Below, piece by piece: positions 1-11,600 of a stretch of 64,000 nucleotides of DNA (position 1 is the first letter of the stretch; each line of letters opens with the position of its first letter). Source of the stretch: Nissolia schottii (Eukaryota; Streptophyta; Magnoliopsida; Fabales; Fabaceae); assembly GCA_003254905.1 (NCBI GenBank), contig QANU01109201.1:249891-313890 (forward strand), written 5' to 3'. The notes beneath the pieces are model-generated. The model did not search any database. It saw only the letters and a program-made list of their open reading frames with translations, and was not told the DNA's origin. The position numbers and the translations under genes are program-made.

Positions 1-352
1 AAAACGCATCGTTTTATTAAACACATTACCGTCGGTAATTACCGACGGTAACTTGATTCCCAAAAACGATGCATTTTTATTCATAAAGTTACCGTCGGAT
101 CTAAGCAACACCGACGGTAACCCAATTACATGGCGCCAACATTTTGGAGCCAAAATGAAAAATTTTAAATAAAATTTTTACCGTCGGTAATATCCGACGG
201 TAAAGGCGGCTATTACCCATGGTAATGGACATATTGCTTTTTTTTTTCCGCGAACCAATTACCGTCGGTAAAGTGGTAAATGCCGACGGTATTACCGTCG
301 AAAAATAACCAACGGTAATTTTGGGACGATAATAGTCATATTTCTAGTAGTG
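1..352 (-). mobile_element. CACTA (En/Spm) DNA transposon, one terminus
   Basis: The + strand ends at 352 with TTTCTAGTAGTG, the reverse complement of CACTACTAGAAA, the classic CACTA terminal inverted repeat. The preceding 350 bases carry many direct and inverted copies of an ACCGTCGGTAA-like unit (near 31, 41, 91, 108, 180, 194, 260, 283 and 293). Such subterminal arrays are where CACTA transposases bind. The element continues left of the window, so its other end, the 3-bp target duplication (TTG would be the right copy) and any transposase cannot be seen. The strand given refers to the orientation of the TIR. Confidence 0.85.
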
Positions 353-771
353 TTGAGGGCGAAATACAAAGAACAAAAATTGGATTAGAATAAAAAAAAA
401 TTGCAACTTAATGAAATAGAGAGGAAGTGGGTGAGTCATTGTCGTGTTGTAACTAATTGTTATCCAGTGTCACGGCCCAATTTAGAACGTGATCGCATGT
501 ATAACTATTGTTCCTAAGAAAGCTCTAACGTGGTATACTAACGTTCATGCATGATAACATAAATAACTTATTTTATAAACATAAATAAATGGCTGGTCTT
601 ATAAATAAACTTTATTAAAATCTTTAAATTACATCGTTCTAAACATAAATGCTACTGTACTAATACATGTATGCGGAAATGGGAATCCTACCTAATGATC
701 TGGAGCATATCTAAAAGTATGAAAATCTTGGTAGACCCCACTATAAAGCGAAACTTATTACTGACGTTAGA

Positions 772-2530
772 TGTAACACCCTACCTTTTCCCACTATTCT
801 GAGCACTGTCTCAAAATACATTTTTCCCCCAGGACACTTGGTCATTCGGCCACGTGTGTCACCACCTCCTCCTTTAAAGAGTAATCATGCCATTTGCCTC
901 GCAATTTTCCATATTTCACTTGGAAAGTTAAGACCCTTTCGTTCAGGGATCCAAGCGATTTCTTTTTCTTTCCTTCCATTCATACATTGATTCTCTCCCA
1001 CCTCCGTAAAGGAAAAACCCATCGAGAGAGAAATAAGAATGCCTCTACAAGCTCCTTCCCTCAAATACATTTTAGTTTCCCTTGTAAGTTAGAAGTCTCA
1101 TACCCGGCCATTCAAAGCCAATTACCATGAAAATGAATGCGTTTCCCCTTAAGTTGTCATCTGAAAATTCTGTAAGTTTCCAAGTCGTTTCTTGAAAACC
1201 TTCTTGTTCTTTCTTTAGCTGACGCCTCCAAGTCACTATCTTGTTCATTTCTCATTCAATATTTTATGTTGAAATGGTGTGAAGATCACTAGAGAAACTA
1301 ATTCTCTAAGGCTCACCGAACTTAACCGAGAACTTTCCCTTATGTCAACTGCAAGCCAAATTCTCAAATGGAAATCTTGTATTTCCCTCACCGACACGTT
1401 CACAACTCCATCAACACATTCACCACCCATCCCCCACTCTCTCATCCTTCTTACTGCCACTGTCACTTCCTTTATTTTGAAGAAAATTCTCAAGAGAACT
1501 CTTCTTTTCCTTGACGAATCGCGTAACGAACCCACGTGTGTGACGTGTCATTGTGACTTCTTCACCACACGGTGGACAAGCTCAACTTCTCTCGAAAACC
1601 AAAGACTTAAGAGAAAACACTTATACGGCCATAGTCCCCATAATAAATGAAACCACAATTTTCCTACTTTCCTTTTATTCAGTGATGCCTATGCATCTGA
1701 AAACTTACGCATCGGTTTCCTTGTTATTGGAACGAAAGTCCACCGAAGCGTAAAACATTTATGAATTCCTTTAACACCTCTCATGTTATAAAAATTATAC
1801 TTTGAAAGGATTATTCAAGCTACTAAGAGATCAACCAGGTATTTAGAAAGGGCGAAAAACATTTCCCTAAGCCTCTAGTTGCTAGATAAACCCAGGTGAG
1901 CCCTGTCGGCCAACCGATGGCCTCAGTAATCTTATATTCGTGCCTGAATTACCAAGGAATGTCTTGGAATAGATTCACATGTCATTCCAAGATTCTTAAA
2001 CACCCTTATTTCACCTTAGAGTCATTCCAAAAAAGATTGTGTTCTTTTTCTAACCCGGGTAACTGTTTCGGTGTTACGCGCGGTTTTAGAACCCAAACTT
2101 GTTTTTCTTTTCACATAAAGTATTTTAAGGGTAAAATATATGTCATAAAATATATTTTGGAGGGAAATAATTAAATTACCTCTTTTTGATTTATTCTAAT
2201 TTTTCGAGATCAAAACACCTATTTTTGGGTCCCAAAATGACCCAATTCGCGTCCGGAAGCTCTACGAGACACCCGTCCGTCACCACATATGCATGACAAC
2301 ACGTGGCATGACACGTGTTGCCGCACATGTGCCTCCCCTCTGCCATGAGGCCACACGGCCTGCACACTCAGCTGAAGCAAACTTAATTGCCTTATAATAA
2401 GGCAAAACAAGACCAAGGAAACATAAACACATGCAAATACAATTCCTCCTAAAAGCTCTTGACATTTTCTCTCTACACCAAGCAGCCTCCAACCATTTTC
2501 ACCAGCTCTCTCAGCCATTTTTATTCAGCT
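772..2530 (+). mobile_element. LTR-like fragments of the long TGTAACAYCC family (fossil)
   Basis: The segment starting at 772 reads TGTAACACCCTACC, like the starts of the LTR-like copies at 35.97 and 40.44 kb. Further in, a 'ggccacacgg / acacgtgtc' promoter-like block appears twice (about 840-870 and 2280-2360) and resembles 11.90-12.02 kb. I read it as one or two old, broken LTR pieces without internal retroelement genes. The right limit is approximate and no target duplication was found. Open frames here, including those at 1245-1650, look like chance frames. Confidence 0.4.
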
Positions 2531-2549
2531 CCCCATGCCTCCTCCACTG

Positions 2550-3420
2550 AACATAAAATTAACTAAAACCAAACAAATTAATCTAATATTAACTAAACCT
2601 AACATAATTTTAACATAATGTAAATGTAACATAATATTAACTAAAATTAATCTAATAAATTTTGTTAACTAATATTAATCTAATATTAACTAAATTAACC
2701 TAACATAAAATTAACTAATTAAATAACATAACAAATTTAATCTAATATTACCTAACATAAAATTAACTAAACCCAACAAATTAATCTAATATTAACTAAA
2801 CCTAACATAATTCAACATAATCTAAACCTAACATAATATTAACTAAAATTAATCTAATAATTTTTTTAACTAATACTAATCTAATATTAACTAAATTAAC
2901 CTAACATAAAATTAACTAATTAAATAACATAACAACTTTAATCTAATATTGCCTAACATAAAATTAACTAAACCTAACAAATTAATCTCATATTAACTAA
3001 ACCTAACATAATTTCAACGTAATCTAGACCTAACATAATATTAACTAAAATTAATCTAATAAATAGGTTTAACTACTATTTATCTACTATTAACTAAAAC
3101 TAACATAAAATTAGCTAAAATAACATAAAAAATTTAATCTAATATTACCTAACGTAAAATTAACTAAACCTAACAAATTAATCTAATATTAACTAATTAC
3201 CTACCATAATTTAAACATAATCTAAACCTAACATAATATTAACTAAAATTAATCTAATAAATTTTGTTAACTAATATTAATCTAATATTAACTAAATTAA
3301 CCTAACATAAAATTAACTAAACTTAACAAATTAATCTAACATTAACTAAAACCTAACATTAAATTAACTAAAATACATAACAAATTTAATAACATAACAG
3401 CTTTAAATAAAATAAATTAA
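2550..3420. repeat. AT-rich tandem repeat, about 205-bp unit
   Basis: About four head-to-tail copies of a roughly 200-205 bp AT-rich unit, each also built from short variants of 'taatctaatattaacta' and 'cctaacataa'. Equivalent points fall near 2579, 2786, 2983 and 3178. It is almost free of G and has no coding potential. It lies next to a GA-rich block (3470-3600) and the second CACTA-like end, so it may be internal sequence of that transposon. Confidence 0.7.
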
Positions 3421-3639
3421 CAAAAAAAACCTGAATCGTTGGTTGCGGCGGTGGCGAAACTAATGAGGAAGACAAAGAAGAGGGTGGTGGTCGTGGCGGA
3501 GAGGGAGAGCAAGAGGACAGAGGTGAAGGAGAGGGAGAGAAACAACATGGATGGAGGAGGAGAGGGACAGAGAGAATGGGAGTGCGGGAGGGGGGCGGAA
3601 GAGCTCTGTATATAGCCTCCGTGAGGTCGCGGGGCTTCG

Positions 3640-4284
3640 TCATTACCGTTGGATTTATCTGACAGTAACTAGGTAGTCGTTACAAACACAGGAAGACGTG
3701 CGTCCTTTCATATTTTGAGACTATTACTGTCAGATTTTTTCGACGGTAAGTAGTTGAATGTTACAAATGTGGAGAAAACTCGTGTTTGTTCATATTTCGA
3801 GACCTTTATCGTCGAATTTTTCTAATGGTAATTAGTTGAACATTACACGCGTGGGGAAAACATCTGTCTCTACATATTCTAAGCCTGTTACCGTCAGATA
3901 ATTTCGACGGTAACCACTCCAACGTTACGTGCGTGAGGAGCATATGCGTCCCCTCAAATTTCCAACCTCTTACTGTCAGATTTGTTCGACAAAATGGCAA
4001 TAATAATTCCAAAAGTTATTATTACAGTTACTGTCATACCTTTGTTTCACGGTCGGTAACTTCCGACAGTAACACGTTCGCCTCACCACGCGCCACTTGG
4101 CACTAACTTTTACCAGCGGTGTTACCGTCAGAAAATATTTTTTGATGGTAATGGTGGCCATAATTGCTCCTATTCAACCTTAAAACCGTTACCGTTAGTT
4201 TTATGTATTATTTCCGACAGTAATACAGTTGGATTTTGTTTAGATGGTAACTGTTCGATGGTAATTTGGATGTTTCTGGTAATG
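3640..4284 (-). mobile_element. Older CACTA-like transposon terminus
   Basis: Repeated, diverged copies of the same subterminal motif (ACCGTCAGAT, TTTCGACGGTAA, CCGACAGTAA and similar) run from 3640 to about 4260. The segment ends at 4284 with TTTCTGGTAATG, a worn version of the TTTCTAGTAGTG terminus at 352. It has many more mismatches between repeats than the first element and is therefore older. The left limit is unknown; the AT-rich array at 2550-3420 and the purine-rich tract at 3470-3600 may belong to it. No transposase is visible. Confidence 0.6.
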
Positions 4285-4355
4285 CCACGTGCAAAATGGA
4301 AAGAAATTCTTCCCTCTAAATCTTCTTCGTCTTTATCAGCATCAGAGGCTAGAGT
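4285..4355 (-). other. Possible exon abutting the CACTA end
   Basis: On the minus strand a pyrimidine-rich acceptor ending in AACAG (about 4356-4372) is followed by an open stretch encoding TLASDADKDEEDLEGRISF and onward. It stops at the CACTA-like terminus at 4284. No family recognised. It may be the cut-off edge of a host gene disrupted by the transposon, or chance. Confidence 0.25.
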
Positions 4356-5633
4356 CTGTTAAAGGAAAACAAGTACTAATAGTACAAAACAAAAGTTTAA
4401 AGAGATGTCTTACGTGCTCTGCTTCAAGACCAAAATATTTGAACTATAAATAATGTAAACTACACATTGTCCATTGAATTTGAACTTGTAAACAAAAATG
4501 GATTCAAACACTCAAGTTTTACTTTCATACTAATTACCATAAACACAAATTACATTCTTTAGGTTCATACATAAAAGGGTCCTGTGACTTTAGCCTTATT
4601 TAAATTTAAATTAAAGACAAAGTTAACAACAATAAAAAATGGTGGATTAGGGAATACCAAGAATGGATTTAGACAGGAGAGAGACTTTTTTTGAGTAGGG
4701 ATAGGTGATACCTTATCCTATGTAAGCAATTAAGTAAAATAGAAGAGAAAAAAACTCCTAGTCATACCACAAAAACAATAGACAAACATGAAAAATAGCT
4801 ATAAAAGAACTCACCTATAAGTAGCTCATATAGTTTAGCACGAACAAGTTGTTGTCACGTGGAAGTGACAGTGTGAGGCGAGAATGTTGGAGTTGAGAGT
4901 CTTGAGATTCTTTACCCGGCAGGTACAGAAATGGGTTGTAAGTAGCACCAAAAGTCAATTATTTAGGATGAAAATATAGAAAGCAACAAGAGATTACCTT
5001 CTATTGGTACTTGAAGTCATTTGTCCTTTAATAGAGAGCAATAATTTCAAGCTTCTCTGAGCCAGAATATGCGAGAATACGGGTTCTCTAGTAATAGAGA
5101 ACAGTTCATTAAGACTATAAAGATGAGCAACAACTAGGAAAAGAATCCTAGTTTCCTTGTTCACTACAGCATTACACTACTGGTAAAAAAAACATAAGCA
5201 AATAGATGCAAATAAGGTTCACTGGAAACTATAATGCATTAACAAGTTGTCCCCTTTCTTAATAGGTTTGAAAATTAAGCAAAAATCAATGGCCAAATAA
5301 ATTTAGTTATGGATCCATGCTATCCCCAACATACACTAACTCTCCCTTAGCTCCAATATAATAAAACAAGACACTTACAATTTCTTGTAGTGGAATGAGG
5401 TAACTGAAAATATGATAAGGGATTCATTTAAGTGCCAGGATGGATGCAAAACCAAATACAGAAAATAAACATTCAAGGTTGTTTCCAATGCGATGTAATA
5501 GCTTCCCTTCTAGCATAAACTGCATTAAAAGACTAGTGCAAATGAAATGAAACAAACTGTTCCAACAAGTGATGAAACATTCTTGGAATACTCAGATTTG
5601 TTTTTGAAAACATATTTGGATTATAAATCATAC

Positions 5634-5702
5634 CATCTTTGACTGTGTCCTCGTAGGTCCTATGCCGTTGAAAAGTTCAATGTACCAAACACCTGGAGAT
5701 AT
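5634..5702 (-). pseudogene. Isolated exon of a TMEM8/PGAP6-like plant membrane protein
   Basis: The 69-nt segment is bounded on the minus strand by a strong acceptor (TTTTCAG) and a GTATG donor, both phase 0. It encodes ISPGVWYIELFNGIGPTRTQ followed by SKM. From memory this matches a conserved exon of large plant membrane glycoproteins related to TMEM8/PGAP6 ('EQISPG.WY.GLFNG.G.TRTQSKM'). I could not find the neighbouring exons in 4285-8960, so this is probably a gene fragment or the remains of a gene broken up by transposons. The segment itself has no frame damage. Confidence 0.5.
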
Positions 5703-6228
5703 CTGAAAAATAATTTGTTATGCCTATTGTCATGATAACCAAGGCACAAGCCATACCAAGTATTGAATTTCAGTAGCCCTAAAAGTTGCATATATATTTA
5801 TATAATCACATTCCCAGCCAACTACTATATTTAAAACATGCTTTTTCTTCCCTTTCCATTTAGAATATTTACACCAATTTGGACCCCAACAAACTAAGAA
5901 TCAAAGGACTATTGACTATATACAATATATATTGGAAGTTCAGTCCCCTACAAGAGTCATGTTTGAACAAAGAAATAGTGCTTTCACCAATTTAATATTT
6001 CAGGCCAAAGTCACCCCAACACCTCACACGGCTTACACAGACGGACGTGGCATGCAGAGATGTTTACAGAGGCTTTTAATAGTCTCTCTAGTTATGGACC
6101 TTTTCCATTCTCATTGACAAAGTATAGATGATGTTACCTACGTGTTCAAAATATACATATATGATTTGACCAAGCAACACTTCAGAACAAACAGGGGATT
6201 TTGTTTTTGTTTCTGCACTTAGCAATTT

Positions 6229-6253
6229 TATCTATCTATCTATCTATCTATCG
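6229..6253. repeat. (TCTA)n microsatellite
   Basis: About six uninterrupted TCTA units. Confidence 0.9.
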
Positions 6254-8384
6254 ATATATGTCTAAAGTCTGAGATTGTGCTCAATGGTTAAAAGGTAACT
6301 TAGATAAGTAATAACACTTACTGCATTACGCTACAAGCTAAAGATGAAGCGTTACTTTGTTCATAGATAGATCCGTGGAATTTAAGGAGTCTCATACAAT
6401 GAAGAATTTGATTTTGAAAAAGTACATTTATCAACAAAAGCTACTATCAACAGATGCACAATCACTCATTATCAACGATGAGCTATCAAAATTAAAATAG
6501 AAACAAGTAACGTCCATCTATAAACAAATAAACACAATACAAAAATTTTGCATGGAAGCCCAAATAGAGAAAACAGAAAACCTTGAAACTATCTCGAGTA
6601 GCAGGCAAAGTGGTATTGAAGCAAGAATTCTTTAGAGAACCATTTCACCTCACTACTTTCATGGCTACGTTGAATGCATCAACGACAAAAGCAAAGAAGA
6701 TTCCATAGCGTTATCGGCTGTCACCCTCGGACCTACCCGATTTTCTACTGTTAGATAAACTAAGCGCCACCTAACCCAACTCAGTCCCGTCACGCAAAGT
6801 GTTTACATTTCACGGCGGTTACACCAATGTCTTTGATCAATGAAATAGAGGCGGTTAGGTCAAACCGTCACTAAATGACCGCTATTAAATACCAACTTTC
6901 TTGTAATGACTTAATGTGCATGTAAAAGTGACATATAATATTAAGTATAGTGTGAATATTATTTTATATTATATTATTGATTATTAATGAAATACCCTCT
7001 TGACAAGACTGACACCCCTCCATGATCTTCGACTTTTTCATATTATTTTTCAACCACGCCTAAGGAAGAAAAAGAAAGAAAAAGTAAAATAGAAAGTAAG
7101 CCTTCATTAGTGTACAGCTGTCAAAATACTAACACCGCACCGTACAACCACACGCATAAACCAATTACGTAATGACAAATCCGTCCACGTACGCTCGAAT
7201 TTATGGGTGAGATCTTTGTTGTGTGAGTTATCTTTTCTTTCACATTTGAATTTTGACCAGAACTTAACAAACCCAAAGGCATACTACTTCGTTTCTTTCT
7301 TATCTATAACCTCTAAAGTTGTCCACGTTCACAAAACTCTAAGACGTCACCAATCAAGGGAGAACAATTCAGTGAATCTCGCACCTCCATATTGTTGACC
7401 TTGACCAACCACGTCTCTCCCTTTCTTTTTATGAAAACTACCCAAAAGCTTGAAAGCCCCACCCATAATCAATACTTGTAAGCATACCCGAAGAGGTTAA
7501 AGAGTGAAAGAAACGCCTAAGCAGCTTGAGAAAGAAAGGGGCGAAACCCAGAAAAGGAGAAGAATAAGACTAGGTAGTCCATTTCAGGCACCACGTGTTG
7601 GCCAATTGAGCATTGAACCGCACTAACTTTATCGATTAGTGTTAATATTCTAGTCCTTAAATTTTACATTATTATTTTAGTTATTCTCTCAATTTTAAAA
7701 AATAACTCTAATTGTCTTAAATAATTTTTGAATATTTATAATATTATATTAAATAATTTTTGAACAATTTAACTATTTTATCTTAAAACATGAAATAAGG
7801 ACTAACGAGTCAAACATTTATAAAGTTTAAGAGCTAAGCTATCATTTTTTAAATTGAAAGACTAATAAGTAAGACATATGTATAAAGTTCAGAAACTAAA
7901 TGGAATAATAATCCTTATTTAGCAAATATCTTTTCCATTTCTAGAATCTCCTTTGTGGCAAAATTCCACCCTTTAAACCTTGAGAATTTATCAAGTCCAC
8001 AACGTACAGTAACACATTAATCAAATAAGAATATACAATAACTTTATACATTCAAACGTGCTTATCTCGTTAAAAATGAGTAACACTAGGTACTCAGATT
8101 TTATTTTTTACCCGAAACCAAACCCACCACAAATTTGATTTATAAAATGTTATGGGAAGAACCTTGGGCTCACGAATCCAAGTTAGGCCTCAACACACAG
8201 TCCAAAAATTATTTATAGAAATTAATGTAATTTTTAAATTAATAAATTAAATTAAAATCTAAGGAATGCTTTGCAGGGATTGCTTACTAGCTTTATCTAA
8301 AACCATAATGAAAAATGCATGAACAACATTTTCTTTGCTCTTATTTTGTAGTTGGGCATATGTCCACCGTCCTTTGAAAACCCA

Positions 8385-8448
8385 CACGTGAAAAATGAAA
8401 TCCAGTAAAACAATTTTTTCCTCACTTTCTCATAGACCAACACGTGTC
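8385..8448. promoter_or_regulatory. Two G-box/ABRE-like sites upstream of the NAC gene
   Basis: CACGTG occurs at 8385-8390 and CACGTGTC at 8441-8448, with a third ACGTGGC core at 8859-8865. ACGTG-core elements bind ABA-response bZIP factors. RD26/ANAC072-clade NAC genes are known to be induced by ABA, drought and jasmonate, so the sites fit the gene downstream. That they act here is inference. Confidence 0.5.
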
Positions 8449-8964
8449 AGCGTTATCTGGATGACTCACTTTTATTTATTTATTATATTTTATTTTTTTG
8501 AATTTTCTTGTGATGGCCATATTCATTGAACCGACCTATAAATTATTTGTCACTTAATAAATTAATAACGTGTATATATATGTATATATTAATTTTAAAT
8601 TACGCATATATTTGTAAAAAATATTTCAATATTTAATTATAAATCACACACACTCGTCAAAAAAATTAAAAATACACAGAAACTACTGCAAATCGTTAAT
8701 TAAACATCAAATAAATGCAAATATTATTACAGAAAAATTCGAATATATAAAATCTAAACGTGAGAATACATACATGCATTGAACCGAATCCGCCGCGGTC
8801 CACATTCCGTACAAAAAGCAGATAAGGTTGTCCACACAAAGGATTTTGGAAAATGGCAACGTGGCAGTTTAACAGAGGCCGATGCCCTAGCGGGGCCCAC
8901 ACCGCGCCGAGGTTGCGACAATGATTGCCTTACTTTGTCTTCACCCGCCCTTACAGTTCCACTG

Positions 8965-8972
8965 TATAAATA
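8965..8972 (+). promoter_or_regulatory. TATA box of the NAC gene
   Basis: TATAAATA lies 184 bp before the ATG at 9149. Transcription would start near 8997-9005, leaving a leader of about 150 nt that contains an A-rich tract and a TTTT-rich tract. Confidence 0.7.
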
Positions 8973-9148
8973 GCCGCCATCTCTTCCCCTCTATTAAAAA
9001 AATTTAAAAGCAGAGGATAAAAAAAAATTAAGAAATAGGCAGATTTTGTTTTGTTTTCCCTCTGTTTTTTTTCATCACCAAGAGAACGAGGTGGTTCTCG
9101 ATCTCTTAAACCCTTTTAATTAGTTAGTTCTCTGTGCGAGCAAGCAGA

Positions 9149-10316
9149 ATGGGAGTTCCAGAGAAGGACCCTCTCGAGCAATTGAGCTTGCCTCCTGGTT
9201 TTCGGTTTTTCCCCACCGATGAGGAGCTTCTGGTTCAGTACCTATGCCGCCAGGTCGCCGGCCACCATTTCTCTCTGCCCATCATCGCCGAAGTCGACTT
9301 GTACAAGTTTGATCCCTGGGTCCTCCCAGGTACAGTAATGATGATGATGATGATGATAATCATTTCGATCAGTAGTTTTTATATATAATCATGATTATTT
9401 TTTACTAGTGACAAGTAACTAACTGAATTGGTCAGAGACAGGAAGTATCCGAATGGTTCGCGGCCCAACAGGGTGGCCGGGTGCGGGTACTGGAAAGCCA
9501 CGGGGACCGACAAGGTGATCACCACCGAAGGCAGGAAAGTCGGGATCAAGAAGGCGCTCGTGTTCTACGTTGGCAAGGCGCCCAAGGGCACCAAGACCAA
9601 TTGGATCATGCACGAGTACCGACTCTTCCACTCTTCCCAAAAGACCCTCGGCAGCGCCAAAGTACGCAGCTTAATTTCACAAAGCCACATCCACTTCTGA
9701 TTTTTCTCTATTTTTTTTGTTTTTTCCATCCTCTAATTAACACGCACGTTTGCTTCTGATGACTTTGTAGCTCGATGACTGGGTTCTGTGCCGGATATAC
9801 AAGAAGAACTCGAGCGCCCAAAAGGCGGCGCCGAGCCTTTCGAGCAAGGAATGCAGCGCTGGGTCGTCATCCCCTTCTTCTTCGTCGCACATGGACGACA
9901 TGCTCGAATTGCCAGAGATCGATGACCGCTGCTTCGCCCTGCCCCGCGTGAGCTCGCTGCTGCTGCAGCAACACGAAGACAAGCCCGCTTTCCACAACGC
10001 TGGGAATTTCCAGGACTGGGTCAACCCGGCGGGTCTGGAGAGCCAGACTCAGGGAATGGTGAATTACGGTGGAAATGACGCGTACGTCCCTTCTGTGCCG
10101 TCGTTCTGCCACGTGGACTCGTCGTTGGCGGTGCCCGCGGGCCCGATTGAGGAGGAGGTCCAGAGCGGCGTGAGGACCCGACGGGTGGATGAGAATTCCG
10201 CCGGGTTGTTTCTGCAGAATACGAATGCGTTCGCTCAGAGGTTGTTATCGGGTTCGGTGGACTCGTTTGGATTTGGATACCCGAACCAACAATTCGGGTT
10301 CGGGTTAAGGGATTGA
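9149..10316 (+). CDS. NAC072: NAC transcription factor, RD26/ANAC072 clade, with missing NAC-domain block
   Basis: Three exons: 9149-9329, 9438-9661 and 9771-10316 (316 aa by this model). Exon 1 encodes [20 protein letters not shown] and continues through [20 protein letters not shown] to [11 protein letters not shown] (NAC subdomains A-B). Exon 2 carries [20 protein letters not shown] and [20 protein letters not shown] (C-D). Exon 3 begins [12 protein letters not shown] (E) and has the clade's C-terminal [11 protein letters not shown] and [12 protein letters not shown] motifs. NAC proteins bind CACG-core DNA as dimers; this clade acts in ABA, drought and senescence responses. Oddity: relatives have roughly 15 residues (about GKALFGEKEWYFFSP) between LP and RDRKYPNG, and no such codons are visible. 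Intron 1 is only 108 bp with an ATG-repeat, and the acceptor before 9438 was chosen to keep frame; the more usual CAG at 9435 would shift it. Either a deletion damaged the gene or the assembly lost bases. Confidence 0.85.
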
Positions 10317-10319
10317 GGA

Positions 10320-11600
10320 GGATCAAGATTCAAGATATAGATAGATAGATAGATTAGGTATGATGAAGTTTAGGAAAGTACAGCCGTGTGTAAATACTTG
10401 GGGATTCTTTGGCTAAAGATTTAGTTTGGCTCATAGATTTCCAAAAGTAGAAAGTGGGGGCGAAAATGCAATTTTGGTCATGGTTTTCGGCTACACAGGG
10501 ATGTGGTGGGCAATGAGTCAATCATTGTGCACAGAGAAAAAAAAACAAATGTCATGCAATGGTGTGAAACCATTTATCAGTACTTTGAAAATTAGTTGCT
10601 AGGATTGCATTGTTTGGCTGCTGCACCGGGCTAACTCAGCCACACGAACCGCGATGTACAATATTTGGCTTGATTTAAATATTTCCTATTATTTTCGATT
10701 TTAACGTTAACGTTGGTGTCTTGCTGACAACAACCTGCTTGTCAACAAGCAATAATGGAAAACTATATCCACCTTTTTGTTGTATAGCTGTTTTGGATTC
10801 TTGGGTTTCGCAGAAGAGCCATCAATCATTTGAATTTCGATTCTCTCCTCATGAAAATATTACGTTTAGTGATACTATGACAGAAAAAGACGGGAAAATT
10901 ACTCATTTTAGTATTTGAAAAACGTAAGTCCGAGTCATTTGAATATTTAAAATTTAATTTTTTAATTTTTAAAATTATAAATTGCTGGTCAAATTACTCT
11001 CTAAATTCATTATCATTATTATAATATCATATTTTCATTAATTTATTTCTTTATATTAAATAAATGTGATGATAACAGAAATTGTGTGACAGCACTAAAA
11101 ACTAAAAATATGGTCGTGATGACGCCTAGAGTTACAAATCTTGGTTATTAATCTAGCTTCATTTTCCCATTAATTTCCACAACACTCAGAAATTTCCTTC
11201 TTGTTCAAGGAACAGGTAAACTTCTGACATTCCCATTAGAACACTATATATAAGCAAACATCCAACTATGTTTGTAAGAAACATGAAATCTACACCCTTG
11301 CGGCCACCAATACAAACAATTAGAATAATTCATAACAAGAGCCAAGATAAATAAATAAATAAAAAATAAAATTAGCTCGGAGTTGTTTTCCATGTTATTA
11401 ATCTTGGTAATAAATTTATCTGAAGTAATCATTATAATTATCATATTTATATATAATTTTCCCAGCAAACTCACCATGAGTTAAACCAAACTTTATTTAA
11501 AATATATTTATGATATAAATGCTTCTTAATGACTAATGTCAAACCCAAACTAAAATCGTAAGTATCTCTTTTAATAGACAAACTCTTAAAAAGCTCCAAC
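10320..11600. other. NAC 3' flank and intergenic sequence
   Basis: A GATA microsatellite at about 10338-10353 lies in the probable 3' UTR. The remainder is AT-rich with no supported gene. Frames at 10721 and 11244 are short and match nothing I recognise. Confidence 0.6.

Larger units (their letters stand above)
4356..8960. other. Intergenic stretch, no complete gene
   Basis: Apart from the exon-like segment at 5634-5702, I see no supported coding sequence. The stretch contains a (TCTA)n microsatellite at about 6229-6253. Open frames at 5932, 7207 and 8779 are short, have no recognisable domain and look like chance frames. Confidence 0.6.

Noticed and set aside
3386-3643. Pro/Ser-rich minus-strand frame as a gene
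   Set aside because: It comes from a purine-rich tract in transposon sequence, has no domain and shows composition bias only.
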